Positions 8,301 through 15,562 of a stretch of 15,562 nucleotides of DNA are shown here, piece by piece. Below the pieces are notes generated by a model. The model did not search any database and had not been told where the DNA came from. It worked only from the letters and a program-made list of their open reading frames with translations. The DNA lies in assembly GCF_000330505.1 (NCBI RefSeq), contig NW_004440417.1, positions 66,855 to 82,416 of the forward strand. Direction: 5' to 3'. Every line of letters begins with the position of its first letter. The first letter of the stretch is position 1. A program made the translations under genes and the position numbers. The stretch is from Entamoeba invadens IP1. Taxonomy: Eukaryota; Evosea; Mastigamoebida; Endamoebidae.

Positions 8301-10410
8301 CATTACTCTTTTTTGGATGTAAATTTGCCCCATTGACAGGTTTCTTGATATCTTTAGTGCTCTTTCGGTTTTCCCTCTCATTCATCACTCTCTTTTCAAT
8401 CTCGTTCTGATATTTAAAGCACGTGATTTTGATCTCCAAAGGTGTTCTATTAATGACCGTGAATGGTGGTTTAAATTGGACAACCAACGGCGTGATATAT
8501 TCATTCCCGCACTTCAAGCCTTCCTGTCCTTTAAATTCTATCATGAAGAAGTTGTTTAATTGAAGGGGTTGTGTCACCGTATATCCGCATTGCTTCTCAC
8601 TTGAAAGCAAAGTAAAGTCTTGTGAATATTTCGCCTTCTTGTTCTTATTCTCCACAACAAACTCAAACCGTGCCATCCCCATTTTCACGTCAAACCCCGA
8701 TCTCTTGTTCTTTTCCAAATTCAGAAATTGAGTGCCCCACCAGACTCTTAGACTCGCATGTGTCGTATTCACAAATATGACTGGGGCACATATCTTGACT
8801 CTTTGGTATTTATTAAACGCTTTCATCTTCACTATGACGCACCCAACACTTCTGTTGTCGTGCGTCACAATAAATGCTTTTTTCAGTGTCCGCCCTTCTG
8901 AAATGTTTTCTATAGAAATGACATCGTAGTTTCCGATTTGCAATTGGACGCATCGTTCGTGGATCATCGAAATCTCCTTCGCTTCCCCATTGAGTACTAC
9001 GACCTCCTGTTCTTTATAAAAGAGTCTGACTCGATCTCCAGACGAATTGTGGATGGTGCACTTCCCTTTGTTGTTATAAAATTCCGAATTCAGTGATTGC
9101 GACCAACTCTTTACAATATCGTTAGCAACACTAACAACTTCCGGTGTAATGTTAATAACAAGGAAATTGTCTGGAGAGATGTCGAGGGCACAATAAGGGA
9201 ATTCTCCATTAAAAAATACATTAAAAGGTTCTATCAAAGGTTCTTTAATCCACACTTGATGTGTTGTGTTGACATATTCTAAACTACTTTGAAGGATTTT
9301 ACAAGTCATTGTAGTGTTTTCTATTTCCCCTTCGATACTTTGACTTGTTAAGAAGAAACATGGCGTCGTTTCTATTGATTTCCCCTTCGATGACACTTCC
9401 TCGGAGAACAGTGTTAATCGCATGTCTCGCATACTTAAAGCCACTTTCATGTCTGGAAGAGTCCATTTGGAATGTGTTGAAGGGGTCTTGCGAATTGGTT
9501 GCTCTTGGATCTCAAGACCTTTCTGAACGGATTTGGGTACTTCAACTTTCTTTAACACCGCCTGAGACGTATTTGTATGAAAGACTTGAAACTTTTGAAT
9601 ACACGCGTGTAACTCAGTAAACAGTTTTAAAGTGTTCTCGATATCGCGATTAGAAACTCGCCCTTGAGCGTCTGAAAGTGCAAAATTGGCGGCAAGTGCA
9701 CTTCTCTTGAAATTGAGGGAGACACTCATCAACTTGATTAACGCGATATCCATCATCTGATCTCTTCCATTCATCTCAGAAGTCAGTAAAGTGTCTTTCA
9801 CTAAAACAGCCAATGAATCGACCTTCTGATTTTGCACGTTGAGAATCCCTTCGAAATTTGCAGAGAGACGAAGTTTGTTCCCACTGTAATTCTTGAAGAC
9901 CAAACTTGAATTTTCGCAGCGGAAATTGTAATTTTTGGCATCGAGTGGAGCGTCAACGGGTGTCGCGAATTCTGCACTTTTTTCAAGGGAAAGAGAAGTC
10001 GTATGGGTTGTCGCATCGCGTTGTATCGCAAACAGACGAGTAAGTGTGGGTTCAAAGGACGAAATGACTGAATTGAGAAATTCAGGGACTAATTGTAACG
10101 TCAATGAATTACAGAAGATCTCACACGTTGAATTTTTCTTATGGGAATACGTCACATCTAAACACTTTGTATTGTCGCCTGATGTCACACATTCGGAACA
10201 ATTATTGAGATCTGTGAGTTTCAATGAATCCACTGAGAGTCGAGTTGTTTGTGAAACGTTTGAATATTCATATGAAAATGTCATTAAAGTAATGCGCGCA
10301 GAATTTAACGTGAGACTAATACCTTTTGTTTTTATCTTAACGCGAATACGTTGTGTCATTTTTTTATTGTCTTGGTTTCCTTTTGACTTGACTTCAGTAA
10401 ATTTCTTCAT
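5365..10410 (-). CDS. VPS13-family lipid-transfer protein lacking the chorein N-terminus
   Basis: A 1681-residue single-exon protein; I start it at ATG 10408-10410, since the codon four positions upstream is TTG. VPS13 proteins move bulk lipid between membranes at contact sites. Residues about 20-440 resemble C-terminal RBG beta-solenoid units (LSVDSLKLTD, then EIFCNSLTLQLVPEFL). Residues about 445-1140 are VAB/SHR-BD-like repeats, including PFTVINRTPLEIKI and the PFGWADP motif near residue 1085. Residues about 1150-1210 match the VPS13 C-terminal domain (IQLDFQRFDITQSPVIISP). Gly-rich amphipathic helices (about 1475-1530, ATG2-C-like) and a PH-like end starting MRPPRY (about 1541-1681) complete it. 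Family members are usually about 3000 residues or more and begin with chorein, which is absent here with no room upstream. A Lys/Arg-rich insert lies at about 670-750. Confidence 0.85.
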   Translation of the reverse strand: MKKFTEVKSKGNQDNKKMTQRIRVKIKTKGISLTLNSARITLMTFSYEYSNVSQTTRLSVDSLKLTDLNNCSECVTSGDNTKCLDVTYSHKKNSTCEIFCNSLTLQLVPEFLNSVISSFEPTLTRLFAIQRDATTHTTSLSLEKSAEFATPVDAPLDAKNYNFRCENSSLVFKNYSGNKLRLSANFEGILNVQNQKVDSLAVLVKDTLLTSEMNGRDQMMDIALIKLMSVSLNFKRSALAANFALSDAQGRVSNRDIENTLKLFTELHACIQKFQVFHTNTSQAVLKKVEVPKSVQKGLEIQEQPIRKTPSTHSKWTLPDMKVALSMRDMRLTLFSEEVSSKGKSIETTPCFFLTSQSIEGEIENTTMTCKILQSSLEYVNTTHQVWIKEPLIEPFNVFFNGEFPYCALDISPDNFLVINITPEVVSVANDIVKSWSQSLNSEFYNNKGKCTIHNSSGDRVRLFYKEQEVVVLNGEAKEISMIHERCVQLQIGNYDVISIENISEGRTLKKAFIVTHDNRSVGCVIVKMKAFNKYQRVKICAPVIFVNTTHASLRVWWGTQFLNLEKNKRSGFDVKMGMARFEFVVENKNKKAKYSQDFTLLSSEKQCGYTVTQPLQLNNFFMIEFKGQEGLKCGNEYITPLVVQFKPPFTVINRTPLEIKITCFKYQNEIEKRVMNERENRKSTKDIKKPVNGANLHPKKSNVGIEDKNKRNRTVPRKIATFKAPNKPLPTRPISQNQSILVKNSDSYRFSDTSFLTKTSFDPRYSESEVLTIHAFSRGSLTISPPDDEICYFIEVLSCDPNFSFFESEKKSEILHFSSSMTQLPPLLIGKHFFRQSHENNKIILESPFYLKNSSETPKVVKYEGRVDKDDTWRVFAPDPKLFDEKITFLDRVIGLEKVGQSNERNVFSLKESQNVTIDGEEIFLKVSAFYEQNFEKKSEEKNEEMTNAKCLEIKPRFLLKNETNEVIVLNGNVIVKEKSQKCLHFKAAYIALHNFYEKSVPKQTKILFDKVDEFQIILYTYCGNQIFSIKTIEESGTFITTFYGCEKAFLRIENLTTFEVDFKQVGSKTIFKSRGQTNIPFGWADPTERRELEICGVLVDPLKLESYYKTTINNSIVYVYVEAGEDSTHIVIGAEEKSAEEIQLTLSVLLPTLNISLFRKAAVEELSLTITGIKSEVVKLDKHVGFEFQFDYIQLDFQRFDITQSPVIISPRPLEWIYDTHQTFFHFGILLTIPNLSAISKVLYVSHLTFTLRPLEVLIEMDVLNDLVQTYNEYSPLIIFEGENKRTYKDTRVVIENAVINSIDINMTIHRGNSTFSDHSNILQIVSSIARMDVDRIPIYIAKTVHKSVYLSKSTLLARVAEKLFCDLEDMKWTFVTRLLGFRAVGTNYDNIESTDEFHLSAMNELPSDVRHEIACFFSRENNMSSFSDPSETVKEKIIPSELVEAQRSTFEYSVLDGAKNLGTSVVRSVKGLWNTSVGLTDIVGAKRKTLAPAGFMGGIVVGAAGIVVKPIDGIVGFFKSVSDGLNGLSFGQIATQRMRPPRYCPGQVIQFNLYNSFGWSLLNEVEGGYFKEDGYKTWLKKVDGNRLYAILFTQIEMIGVDKKSPLDPPNFLWRILYEKIYDFGLEGTHICVYINNPFKSGFFFGRTDKFVLENWDKEHLTTIKETIQEITGKVVRSV

Positions 10411-10948
10411 AATTCGATTCAATTTGTTTCTGCTCCAAAACTTATTTTTTTGATTAGTTTCGTAATCGTAGTTATTTATTAGTACTTTATAATTAATTTA
10501 TAAAAAAGTGTTAATAATTATTTAATATGTCAAAATAAAACAAATTAAAAACTGTTTGAATTATTAAATTATTATTATAAATTTATTATAATTATATTAC
10601 AAATTGTTATCAAATTATATTCATAATAACATAAATTATATTTATAAAGAAATACACCAACAATACAATTATAAATATAATTACAAATAAATTATAATAT
10701 TGATAATATTTGTGGTTTCCATTTTTACAATAGTTTTTAATAATAATTTTATATTGTATTATCTTTGATTATCGTTTATCATATAAAAAGTTAAATAAAT
10801 AATATTTTAATAGTTAGTGCAATACCAAATCAATAACAAGATGTCAATCCAAATATGAACGAGTTTGAACTAGTAAATAAATCGTTAATGAGATTTGTCC
10901 ATGTGGCGAACTAAATATAAAGAAAATGATCATTTTAAATATCAGGAA
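10411..10948. other. Divergent AT-rich spacer upstream of actin
   Basis: About 540 bases between two divergent genes, almost entirely A/T, with many TTATAAT/ATTATAA runs and inverted AT repeats (about 10550-10700). No open frame of merit is present. It must hold the promoters of both the VPS13-like gene and actin; the actin motifs are annotated separately. Confidence 0.6.
10867..10944 (+). promoter_or_regulatory. Actin core promoter motifs
   Basis: GAAC cores lie at 10867-10870 and 10908-10911. A TATA-like AAATATAAAG lies at about 10913-10922, and an initiator-like AAATATCA at 10937-10944, a few bases before ATG 10949. The order and short spacing fit Entamoeba core promoters. It places transcription start near 10940, downstream of the in-frame ATG at 10901, so that ATG is probably not in the mRNA. 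Confidence 0.45.
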
Positions 10949-12082
10949 ATGGGAGAAGAAGGAGAAGTACAAGCACTTGTCGTAGACAATGGATCTGGTA
11001 TGTGCAAGGCCGGTTTTGCTGGTGATGACGCCCCAAGAGCTGTCTTCCCATCAATTGTTGGCAGACCAAAACAAGTCTCAGTCATGGCTGGTATGGGCAA
11101 CAAGGACACCTATGTTGGAGATGAAGCCCAATCAAAGAGAGGTATTTTGACTTTGAAATACCCAATTGAGCACGGTATTGTCAACAACTGGGACGATATG
11201 GAGAAGATCTGGCACCACACTTTCTACAACGAGCTCAGAATTGCACCAGAAGAGCACCCAGTCCTTTTGACTGAAGCCCCAATGAACCCAAAGGCTAACA
11301 GAGAAAAGATGACACAAATCATGTTCGAGACTTTCAACGTCCCAGCCATGTACGTTGGAATTCAAGCTGTCCTTTCATTGTATGCCTCTGGTAGAACCAC
11401 TGGTATTGTCATGGATTCTGGTGATGGTGTTTCTCACTGTGTCCCAATCTATGAAGGTTTCTCACTCCCACACGCCATCCTCAGAATTGATCTTGCTGGT
11501 CGTGATCTCACTGACTACCTCATGAAGATCTTGACTGAAAGAGGTTATGCTTTCACCACAACTGCTGAAAGAGAGATTGTCAGAGACATCAAAGAGAAGC
11601 TCTGCTATGTTGCTCTTGACTTCAACGAAGAGATGCAAAAGGCTGCCTCATCATCAGAACTCGAGAAATCATACGAACTTCCAGATGGTCAAGTCATCAC
11701 CATCGGAAACGAGAGATTCAGATGCCCAGAAGCACTCTTCCAGCCATCATTCCTTGGTATGGAAGCATCAGGTATCCACGAGACCACTTACAACTCAATC
11801 ATGAAGTGTGATGTCGATATCAGAAAGGACTTGTACGGAAACATCGTCTTGTCTGGTGGAACCTCTATGTACCCAGGCATCAACGACAGACTTGAGAAGG
11901 AGATGGTTGCCCTTGCGCCACCAACAATGAAGATCAAGGTCATTGCACCACCAGAGAGAAAGTACTCTGTCTGGATTGGAGGCTCAATTCTTGCCTCATT
12001 GTCCACTTTCCAAAACATGTGGATCACCAAGGAAGAGTACGACGAGTCTGGACCAGCCATCGTCCACAGAAAGTGCTTCTAA
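10949..12082 (+). CDS. Actin
   Basis: A conventional actin of 377 residues, forming ATP-dependent filaments of the cytoskeleton (motility, phagocytosis). All hallmarks are present: phosphate-loop DNGSG (residues 13-17), YPIEHG with the usual His near 75, [10 protein letters not shown], the second phosphate loop DSGDGVSH (about 156-163), [22 protein letters not shown] and the C-terminal HRKCF. ATG 10949 gives the expected MGEE-type N-terminus; an in-frame ATG at 10901 would add 16 unrelated residues and lies upstream of the TATA-like box. The N-terminus ([13 protein letters not shown]) looks one residue longer than the usual amoebic actin start. No intron is seen. Codon use is strongly biased (CCA, GGT, many C-ending codons), unlike the AT-ending neighbours, which fits very high expression. 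Amoebae carry several near-identical actin genes. Confidence 0.97.
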   Translation: MGEEGEVQALVVDNGSGMCKAGFAGDDAPRAVFPSIVGRPKQVSVMAGMGNKDTYVGDEAQSKRGILTLKYPIEHGIVNNWDDMEKIWHHTFYNELRIAPEEHPVLLTEAPMNPKANREKMTQIMFETFNVPAMYVGIQAVLSLYASGRTTGIVMDSGDGVSHCVPIYEGFSLPHAILRIDLAGRDLTDYLMKILTERGYAFTTTAEREIVRDIKEKLCYVALDFNEEMQKAASSSELEKSYELPDGQVITIGNERFRCPEALFQPSFLGMEASGIHETTYNSIMKCDVDIRKDLYGNIVLSGGTSMYPGINDRLEKEMVALAPPTMKIKVIAPPERKYSVWIGGSILASLSTFQNMWITKEEYDESGPAIVHRKCF

Positions 12083-12347
12083 ACAATTTCAATTTTGGCT
12101 TTTTTATGTATTTTTTAATATACAATTTATTATGTAAAAAGTAATACTTAAAAGTTATTATCTTATACATTAGTTTTATTTATTAATATATTAATAAAAA
12201 AACGTTTTTAATTTTTAATATCTTAAATTAATTATAAATTAAAAAAAAGTTAAAAACATTATTTTTAAAACAAAATATATAAAAGTTATCTGTTATGTTT
12301 TTGTTATAAAAATGAAATATCATTATTATCAAGTCATTCTTTTAACC

Positions 12348-13013
12348 GTGCAACTTTGACGTGTCAGTGTAACTTTGTTTATAGTATAATTATAATAAGA
12401 AAATATATGTTTTTTTAAATAAAACAAGAAAACACAAACAAATTTCTGTAAAACCAGAGGTTTCCATAATCACAATGCAATTACCCACGTCACCATTTTA
12501 TAACCAAAATGTTCATTTTCTCTTATAAATTCGTACGTTATAATACCACATTTTCGGCAATAATTATTTTGGAAACCTCTGTGTAAAACTATTACTCTAA
12601 TTAAAATATTATAACTAAACTATAATTAAAGTTGCACAATTTTTCTCAATTAGTTTTTTGAATTGCACTATTCAACAGTCTTTTGTTTACCGAAATTTTG
12701 AGGCGAGAAAATCTTTGAATCACGTGAGGTAATTTGTCTCATTATTTTCGTTTTATTCAAGTGATGTTTAACATTTGCGCCACCCACGTTCAATTAACAA
12801 AACTGGCTTTATTCGTTCTGTATGACAATTGGAAATTCTGGATTTTAATGTTTTTCATTAGAACAAGCAGTTGAACTTATCATTTAAATATCGAGTTATC
12901 TTTTATGTTGATTTATAACCTAATTCAACTTTTTGTTATTGTTTTTGTTATTGTTGAAAAATAGAGTTTCACCTTTGTTGTGAGTAAAAAACAAAGAAAA
13001 AATAAAGTTGCAC
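12348..13013. repeat. Dispersed inverted GTGCAACTTT motifs
   Basis: GTGCAACTTT occurs at 12348-12357 on the plus strand, and its reverse complement AAAGTTGCAC at 12628-12637 and 13004-13013. Near-copies GTGTAACTTT (about 12367-12376) and AATTGCAC (about 12661-12668) sit beside the first two. The left copy directly follows TTAACC. The inverted placement resembles subterminal repeats of a MITE (290 or 666 bases), but no clear target-site duplication is visible. Confidence 0.4.
12455..12581. repeat. 12-bp perfect inverted repeat (CAGAGGTTTCCA)
   Basis: CAGAGGTTTCCA at 12455-12466 is matched by its exact reverse complement TGGAAACCTCTG at 12570-12581, with a 103-base loop. TGTAAAAC also lies next to each arm (left about 12447-12454, right about 12583-12590). 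It lies inside the pair of GTGCAACTTT motifs, giving nested dyads. Confidence 0.5.
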
Positions 13014-13107
13014 ATTTGTTCGGAATGACTTTAATCATAAAATTAGAATATAAAAAACTGTTTAAAATTAAATAATATTAATTATGTTTTTTAATTTATT
13101 TACAAAC

Positions 13108-13112
13108 AAAAA
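13108..13112 (-). terminator. Pol III T5 terminator of tRNA-Gly
   Basis: One base (the A73 discriminator) after the tRNA's 3' end, the minus strand reads TTTTT, the standard RNA polymerase III stop signal. Confidence 0.75.
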
Positions 13113-13113
13113 T

Positions 13114-13183
13114 GCATTTGCCGGGACTCGAACCCGGATCTCCACCTTGGAAGGGTGGAATTCTGCCCTTAGACCACAAATGC
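13114..13183 (-). tRNA. tRNA-Gly (anticodon UCC)
   Basis: A complete cloverleaf of 70 bases, no intron and no encoded CCA. The acceptor stem GCATTTG/CAAATGC pairs over 7 bp. The anticodon stem CCACC/GGTGG encloses CTTCCAA, so the anticodon is UCC (plus-strand 13149-13151) and it reads GGA codons. The T arm CCGGG-TTCGAGT-CCCGG is perfect and provides a good B box (GGTTCGAGTCC). The D arm is weak (wobble and C-A mismatch), as in other eukaryotic tRNA-Gly genes. The discriminator is A. It stands alone: no second tRNA gene or tandem repeat is visible nearby, although Entamoeba tRNA genes are known mainly from tandem arrays. Confidence 0.95.
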
Positions 13184-14002
13184 TCAACAAATATCCATCC
13201 TTTAATTATAAAATTTTATTTATTATTTTAAATAAAATAATAATATTAATAACAAACAAAGTTAATAATCAAGTTAATTATTTGCTGAAATTATTCAAAT
13301 TTTATGGTTTGATCAATGCCAAATTCCATCACTTTGTTTTAAATTGTAATAATTTTATTCATTTTTTAATACTTGTTTTTTGTTAGTAATCAGAATGCTT
13401 TTGCACTTTTATTTGTTGCTAACAACACACACTATAAAGTATGCTGTGATGACAATGGAAATATTTATATACTTACATATTGTTTTGATAATGTTGTAAA
13501 ATATATTTTAATGTTTCTATTAATTCGAGTTAAAAATAATTTAAATTATATAAATTAAAAAATAAAAGAGTTTTTTAATTATAAAATGAAATTATTCGTG
13601 TTATTAATTTCATTTAAAAACTATCTTTTAGTAACATTTATTATTTAACTCGCCAACAACCCAACACTTCTGTTTTTTACAGTTTTTAAAAAATATGTCC
13701 CAAAACTATTTAAATAATTTGGATTAAATATTAGGTGAATATCCCCGAAAAACACATTAAACCAGTAATAACAAACAGAAATATTCATAATAAAATAATC
13801 AAGAATAAATTTAAAATAAATACCAAAAAACATGTTTTGTAAATAAAAAAACAAAAAAGCAAAATACAATAAAAAATACCACAAAAAAATCAACTAAAAA
13901 TCAACAAAAAAGTCAACAAAAAAAAATAAAACTAAATAAATAATACTAAAAAAATAATACTTATTATGATTACTTTACTTACTTGTCATCAACTATTTTA
14001 CT
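13184..14002. other. AT-rich spacer between the tRNA and the transposase
   Basis: No supportable gene. Short open frames (about 13373-13558 plus, 13645-13893 minus) lack ATG starts or are low-complexity Phe/Tyr/Ile/Asn strings. Part of this stretch may be the untranslated end of the piggyBac-type element, but I cannot find a terminal repeat. TTAA at 13645-13648 is one of many possible target sites and is not diagnostic. Confidence 0.5.
13882..13917. repeat. Short A-rich tandem repeat
   Basis: Three imperfect copies of an 11-12 base unit, A5-7 followed by (T/G)TCAAC or TCAAC, run head to tail and continue into a poly-A tract. It looks like simple-sequence DNA near the transposase 3' end. Confidence 0.5.
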
Positions 14003-15562
14003 TCATTCCGATTTGCAATTATTTTTTCTCCATTCCCCTATTTCTTTTAACAAATCCAAGTTTGTTATATTAGAACAGTTGTCACAAACGCATTGATAAT
14101 GAAAAGAACACACATGTTTATCACACTTGCAACATCTTCTCTTAAAGTTGCTTGCCGATACTCCATGTTCTTTTAAATCCAGACAAATTCTGCATTCAGA
14201 TCTTCCTTTTTTGTTTCTTTTTTCTTTATTTTTTCAACGATCGCGCTTTGTTCTGTCATTGAAAATAATTCTTTATCAATATCAAGATACTCAACTATAG
14301 CTTGTCTAGTTGAATAACAATTTGTCTTTCGCAATCTATTGATGGCGTTATCTTTTCCGAGAAGTTTGGAAAGTGTTATGACAAAATTCCACTTTGGATA
14401 CTTCTTTTTCATTTTGTCAATATTACTTACACCATTGTCTCCACATTTGTTAAGTACAAACAGAATGTAACTATTATGGAGAGCCAAATCAATAATGTGA
14501 TAGAAAAAAGCCAAAGGCCAACGTCTTGAGGGACGCTTACAACAATGACTCTTCATACTTTGGTCTGCTTGGTCTACTCCACACATGTATTTGTTGTACC
14601 TAAGGATCGATTGGAACTTTCCCGTTTCAGAGTGGTCGGTACTTTTTTTAACTACAGATTCTTGGTGAGATGTAACTGACGTTAAAAGAATAACATTCCT
14701 ATTCTTTTCTGCAAAGGAAACCAACCGAATGGTTCGTGTACTTCCTTTTATATATCATCTTCTCAAGTACCTTTTGTTTGATTAGAGAAGGTGTACAAAA
14801 TTTTCGAGACTTTGTAATGTCTAATTTTGATTCACTTGGCACAAATTTCCTGTTTATGTTGACTGTTCCATTTAAATAAATGTCATATTCAAGAAGTTTG
14901 GTGCACAACTTTTCACTTGTAAAAAACCTATCAACATTTAGCGTTGATTCAATTGGATGTTTAACTTGTAATTTTTTAAGTAATTCAATCACGACAAGTC
15001 CTCCGATATCACGTACAGGTTCTCCATTGTTTGATCCTCTATAAAAAAACGAATTTAAAACAAGGTTGGTTGTAGAGTCTGCTAACAAAAAAATTTCATA
15101 CCATATTTACCCGGCTTCGATGGCATGAAAGTTTTGTTACAATAATTACCATAATAATTGTATAATTTTTCATCAATTGATAATTCAGAACTCAACGGTA
15201 AAGTTCTGGATAAATACTGACCAAATTTTCATTGAATGCATCATATATTATTTTAATATATGAAAAGTTATCCGAGTCGTTTTTATCTTCTGGATAAATA
15301 GAGTTTGCAGGATTTGATATTTCATATTTATTTGTATCACTGTCTTGTGTTATAGTGTCTACCACATTGGTGTTATTTATATGTTGAATTCTGATAATTG
15401 GATCTAATGAACTCGTGTTTCTTATGGGGACTGTTGAAGTTGAACCGACTACTTGTTGAAAAGGCAAAGGATACACAAGTGGTCTTATTGGTTGTAATCG
15501 AAGTTGTGTGGTTAAGTTAGTAATATGTCTTGTTGGTGTCTGTTGTTGTGAAACGATTGAGA
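14003..15562 (-). pseudogene. piggyBac-type (DDE_Tnp_1_7) transposase, frameshifted, 5' end off window
   Basis: Cut-and-paste transposase of the piggyBac superfamily, read as five segments in shifting frames and open to the window edge. The presumed catalytic Asp triad is present: ADS (Asp at 15077-15079), NVDRFF (14930-14932) and GVDQADQ (14572-14574). The family pattern LSIDE, PSKPGKYG, GT(V)NINRK, YN.YM.GVDQ..Q and RRWPLAFFYHIIDLALHNSYI is clear. A Cys/His-rich C-terminal domain (CRIC, CCKC, then more Cys and His; about 14192 down to 14070) ends at TGA 14003-14005. Frame breaks of one base occur near 15223-15229, at the T7 run 15087-15093, at 14711-14730 and at the A6 run 14207-14212. Three look like a missing base, one like an extra base. 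The N-terminal part is Gln/Thr-rich and seems to lack the first portion of the catalytic domain. A decayed copy is most likely; base-call errors are possible. Confidence 0.85.

Larger units (their letters stand above)
12083..13107. other. Long non-coding spacer downstream of actin
   Basis: About 1 kb without a supportable gene. The first part holds the actin 3' UTR, with T-rich tracts and TTTTTTAATATAC (about 12108-12122) as a plausible polyadenylation region. Beyond it are two families of short repeats in inverted arrangement (GTGCAACTTT and CAGAGGTTTCCA, annotated separately) and a slightly GC-richer stretch at about 12660-12850. The pattern hints at a small non-autonomous element or a non-coding transcript, but I cannot define ends. 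Confidence 0.5.

Noticed and set aside
8064..8381. 105-residue minus-strand frame within the VPS13-like gene
   Set aside because: An alternative frame of the Lys/Arg-rich insert; the VPS13 frame is continuous through it.
10550..10700. AT inverted repeats upstream of actin as a possible origin or matrix site
   Set aside because: Palindromic A/T runs are expected by chance at this base composition; no independent signal.
13084..13386. 100-residue plus-strand frame over the tRNA
   Set aside because: It reads through the antisense of a perfect tRNA-Gly and continues in Asn/Ile-rich chance sequence.
13373..13558. 61-residue frame (CCDDNGNIYILTYCFDNVV)
   Set aside because: No ATG start, no domain recognised; it could be an old exon fragment but nothing supports it.

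Overview
The window reads as nuclear DNA of an Entamoeba, most likely the reptile parasite E. invadens or a relative that carries DNA transposons. The reasons are: a nearly canonical Entamoeba-type actin; compact, mostly single-exon genes in very AT-rich spacers; a GTTTGT intron donor; GAAC and TATA-like boxes close to start codons; and a decayed piggyBac-type transposase. The species name is inference, because no search was possible.

Layout. 1-533 is a spacer with an odd GC-rich nested inverted repeat (221-360). 534-1444 (+) is a WW-type/RING-finger protein, probably a ubiquitin ligase, with one likely intron. 1492-2334 (-) is an orphan soluble protein, convergent with it. 2608-4005 (+) is a divergent importin-alpha-like ARM-repeat protein. 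4294-5274 (-) is a Tudor-like protein whose domain order suggests the LIN-9/ALY (MuvB) family. 5365-10410 (-) is a 1681-residue VPS13-family lipid-transfer protein that lacks the N-terminal chorein half. 10949-12082 (+) is actin. A 1 kb non-coding spacer with short inverted motifs follows, then an isolated tRNA-Gly(UCC) on the minus strand (13114-13183). From 14003 to the window edge (-) lies a piggyBac-like transposase with four single-base frame breaks that still keeps the three presumed catalytic aspartates.

The genes do not form a pathway or operon. They look like an ordinary run of housekeeping genes (ubiquitin, nuclear import, possible transcription control, membrane lipid transfer, cytoskeleton, translation) bordering transposon-derived DNA. 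Several apparent ORF starts at TTG or GTG are not believable as starts. I moved them to the first in-frame ATG (minus-strand genes starting at 2334, 5274 and 10410; actin at 10949), and promoter-like motifs support this for the gene at 5274 and for actin. I saw no CRISPR array or obvious multi-gene novel system. The most unusual items are the 221-360 dyad, the LIN-9-like protein and the chorein-less VPS13.
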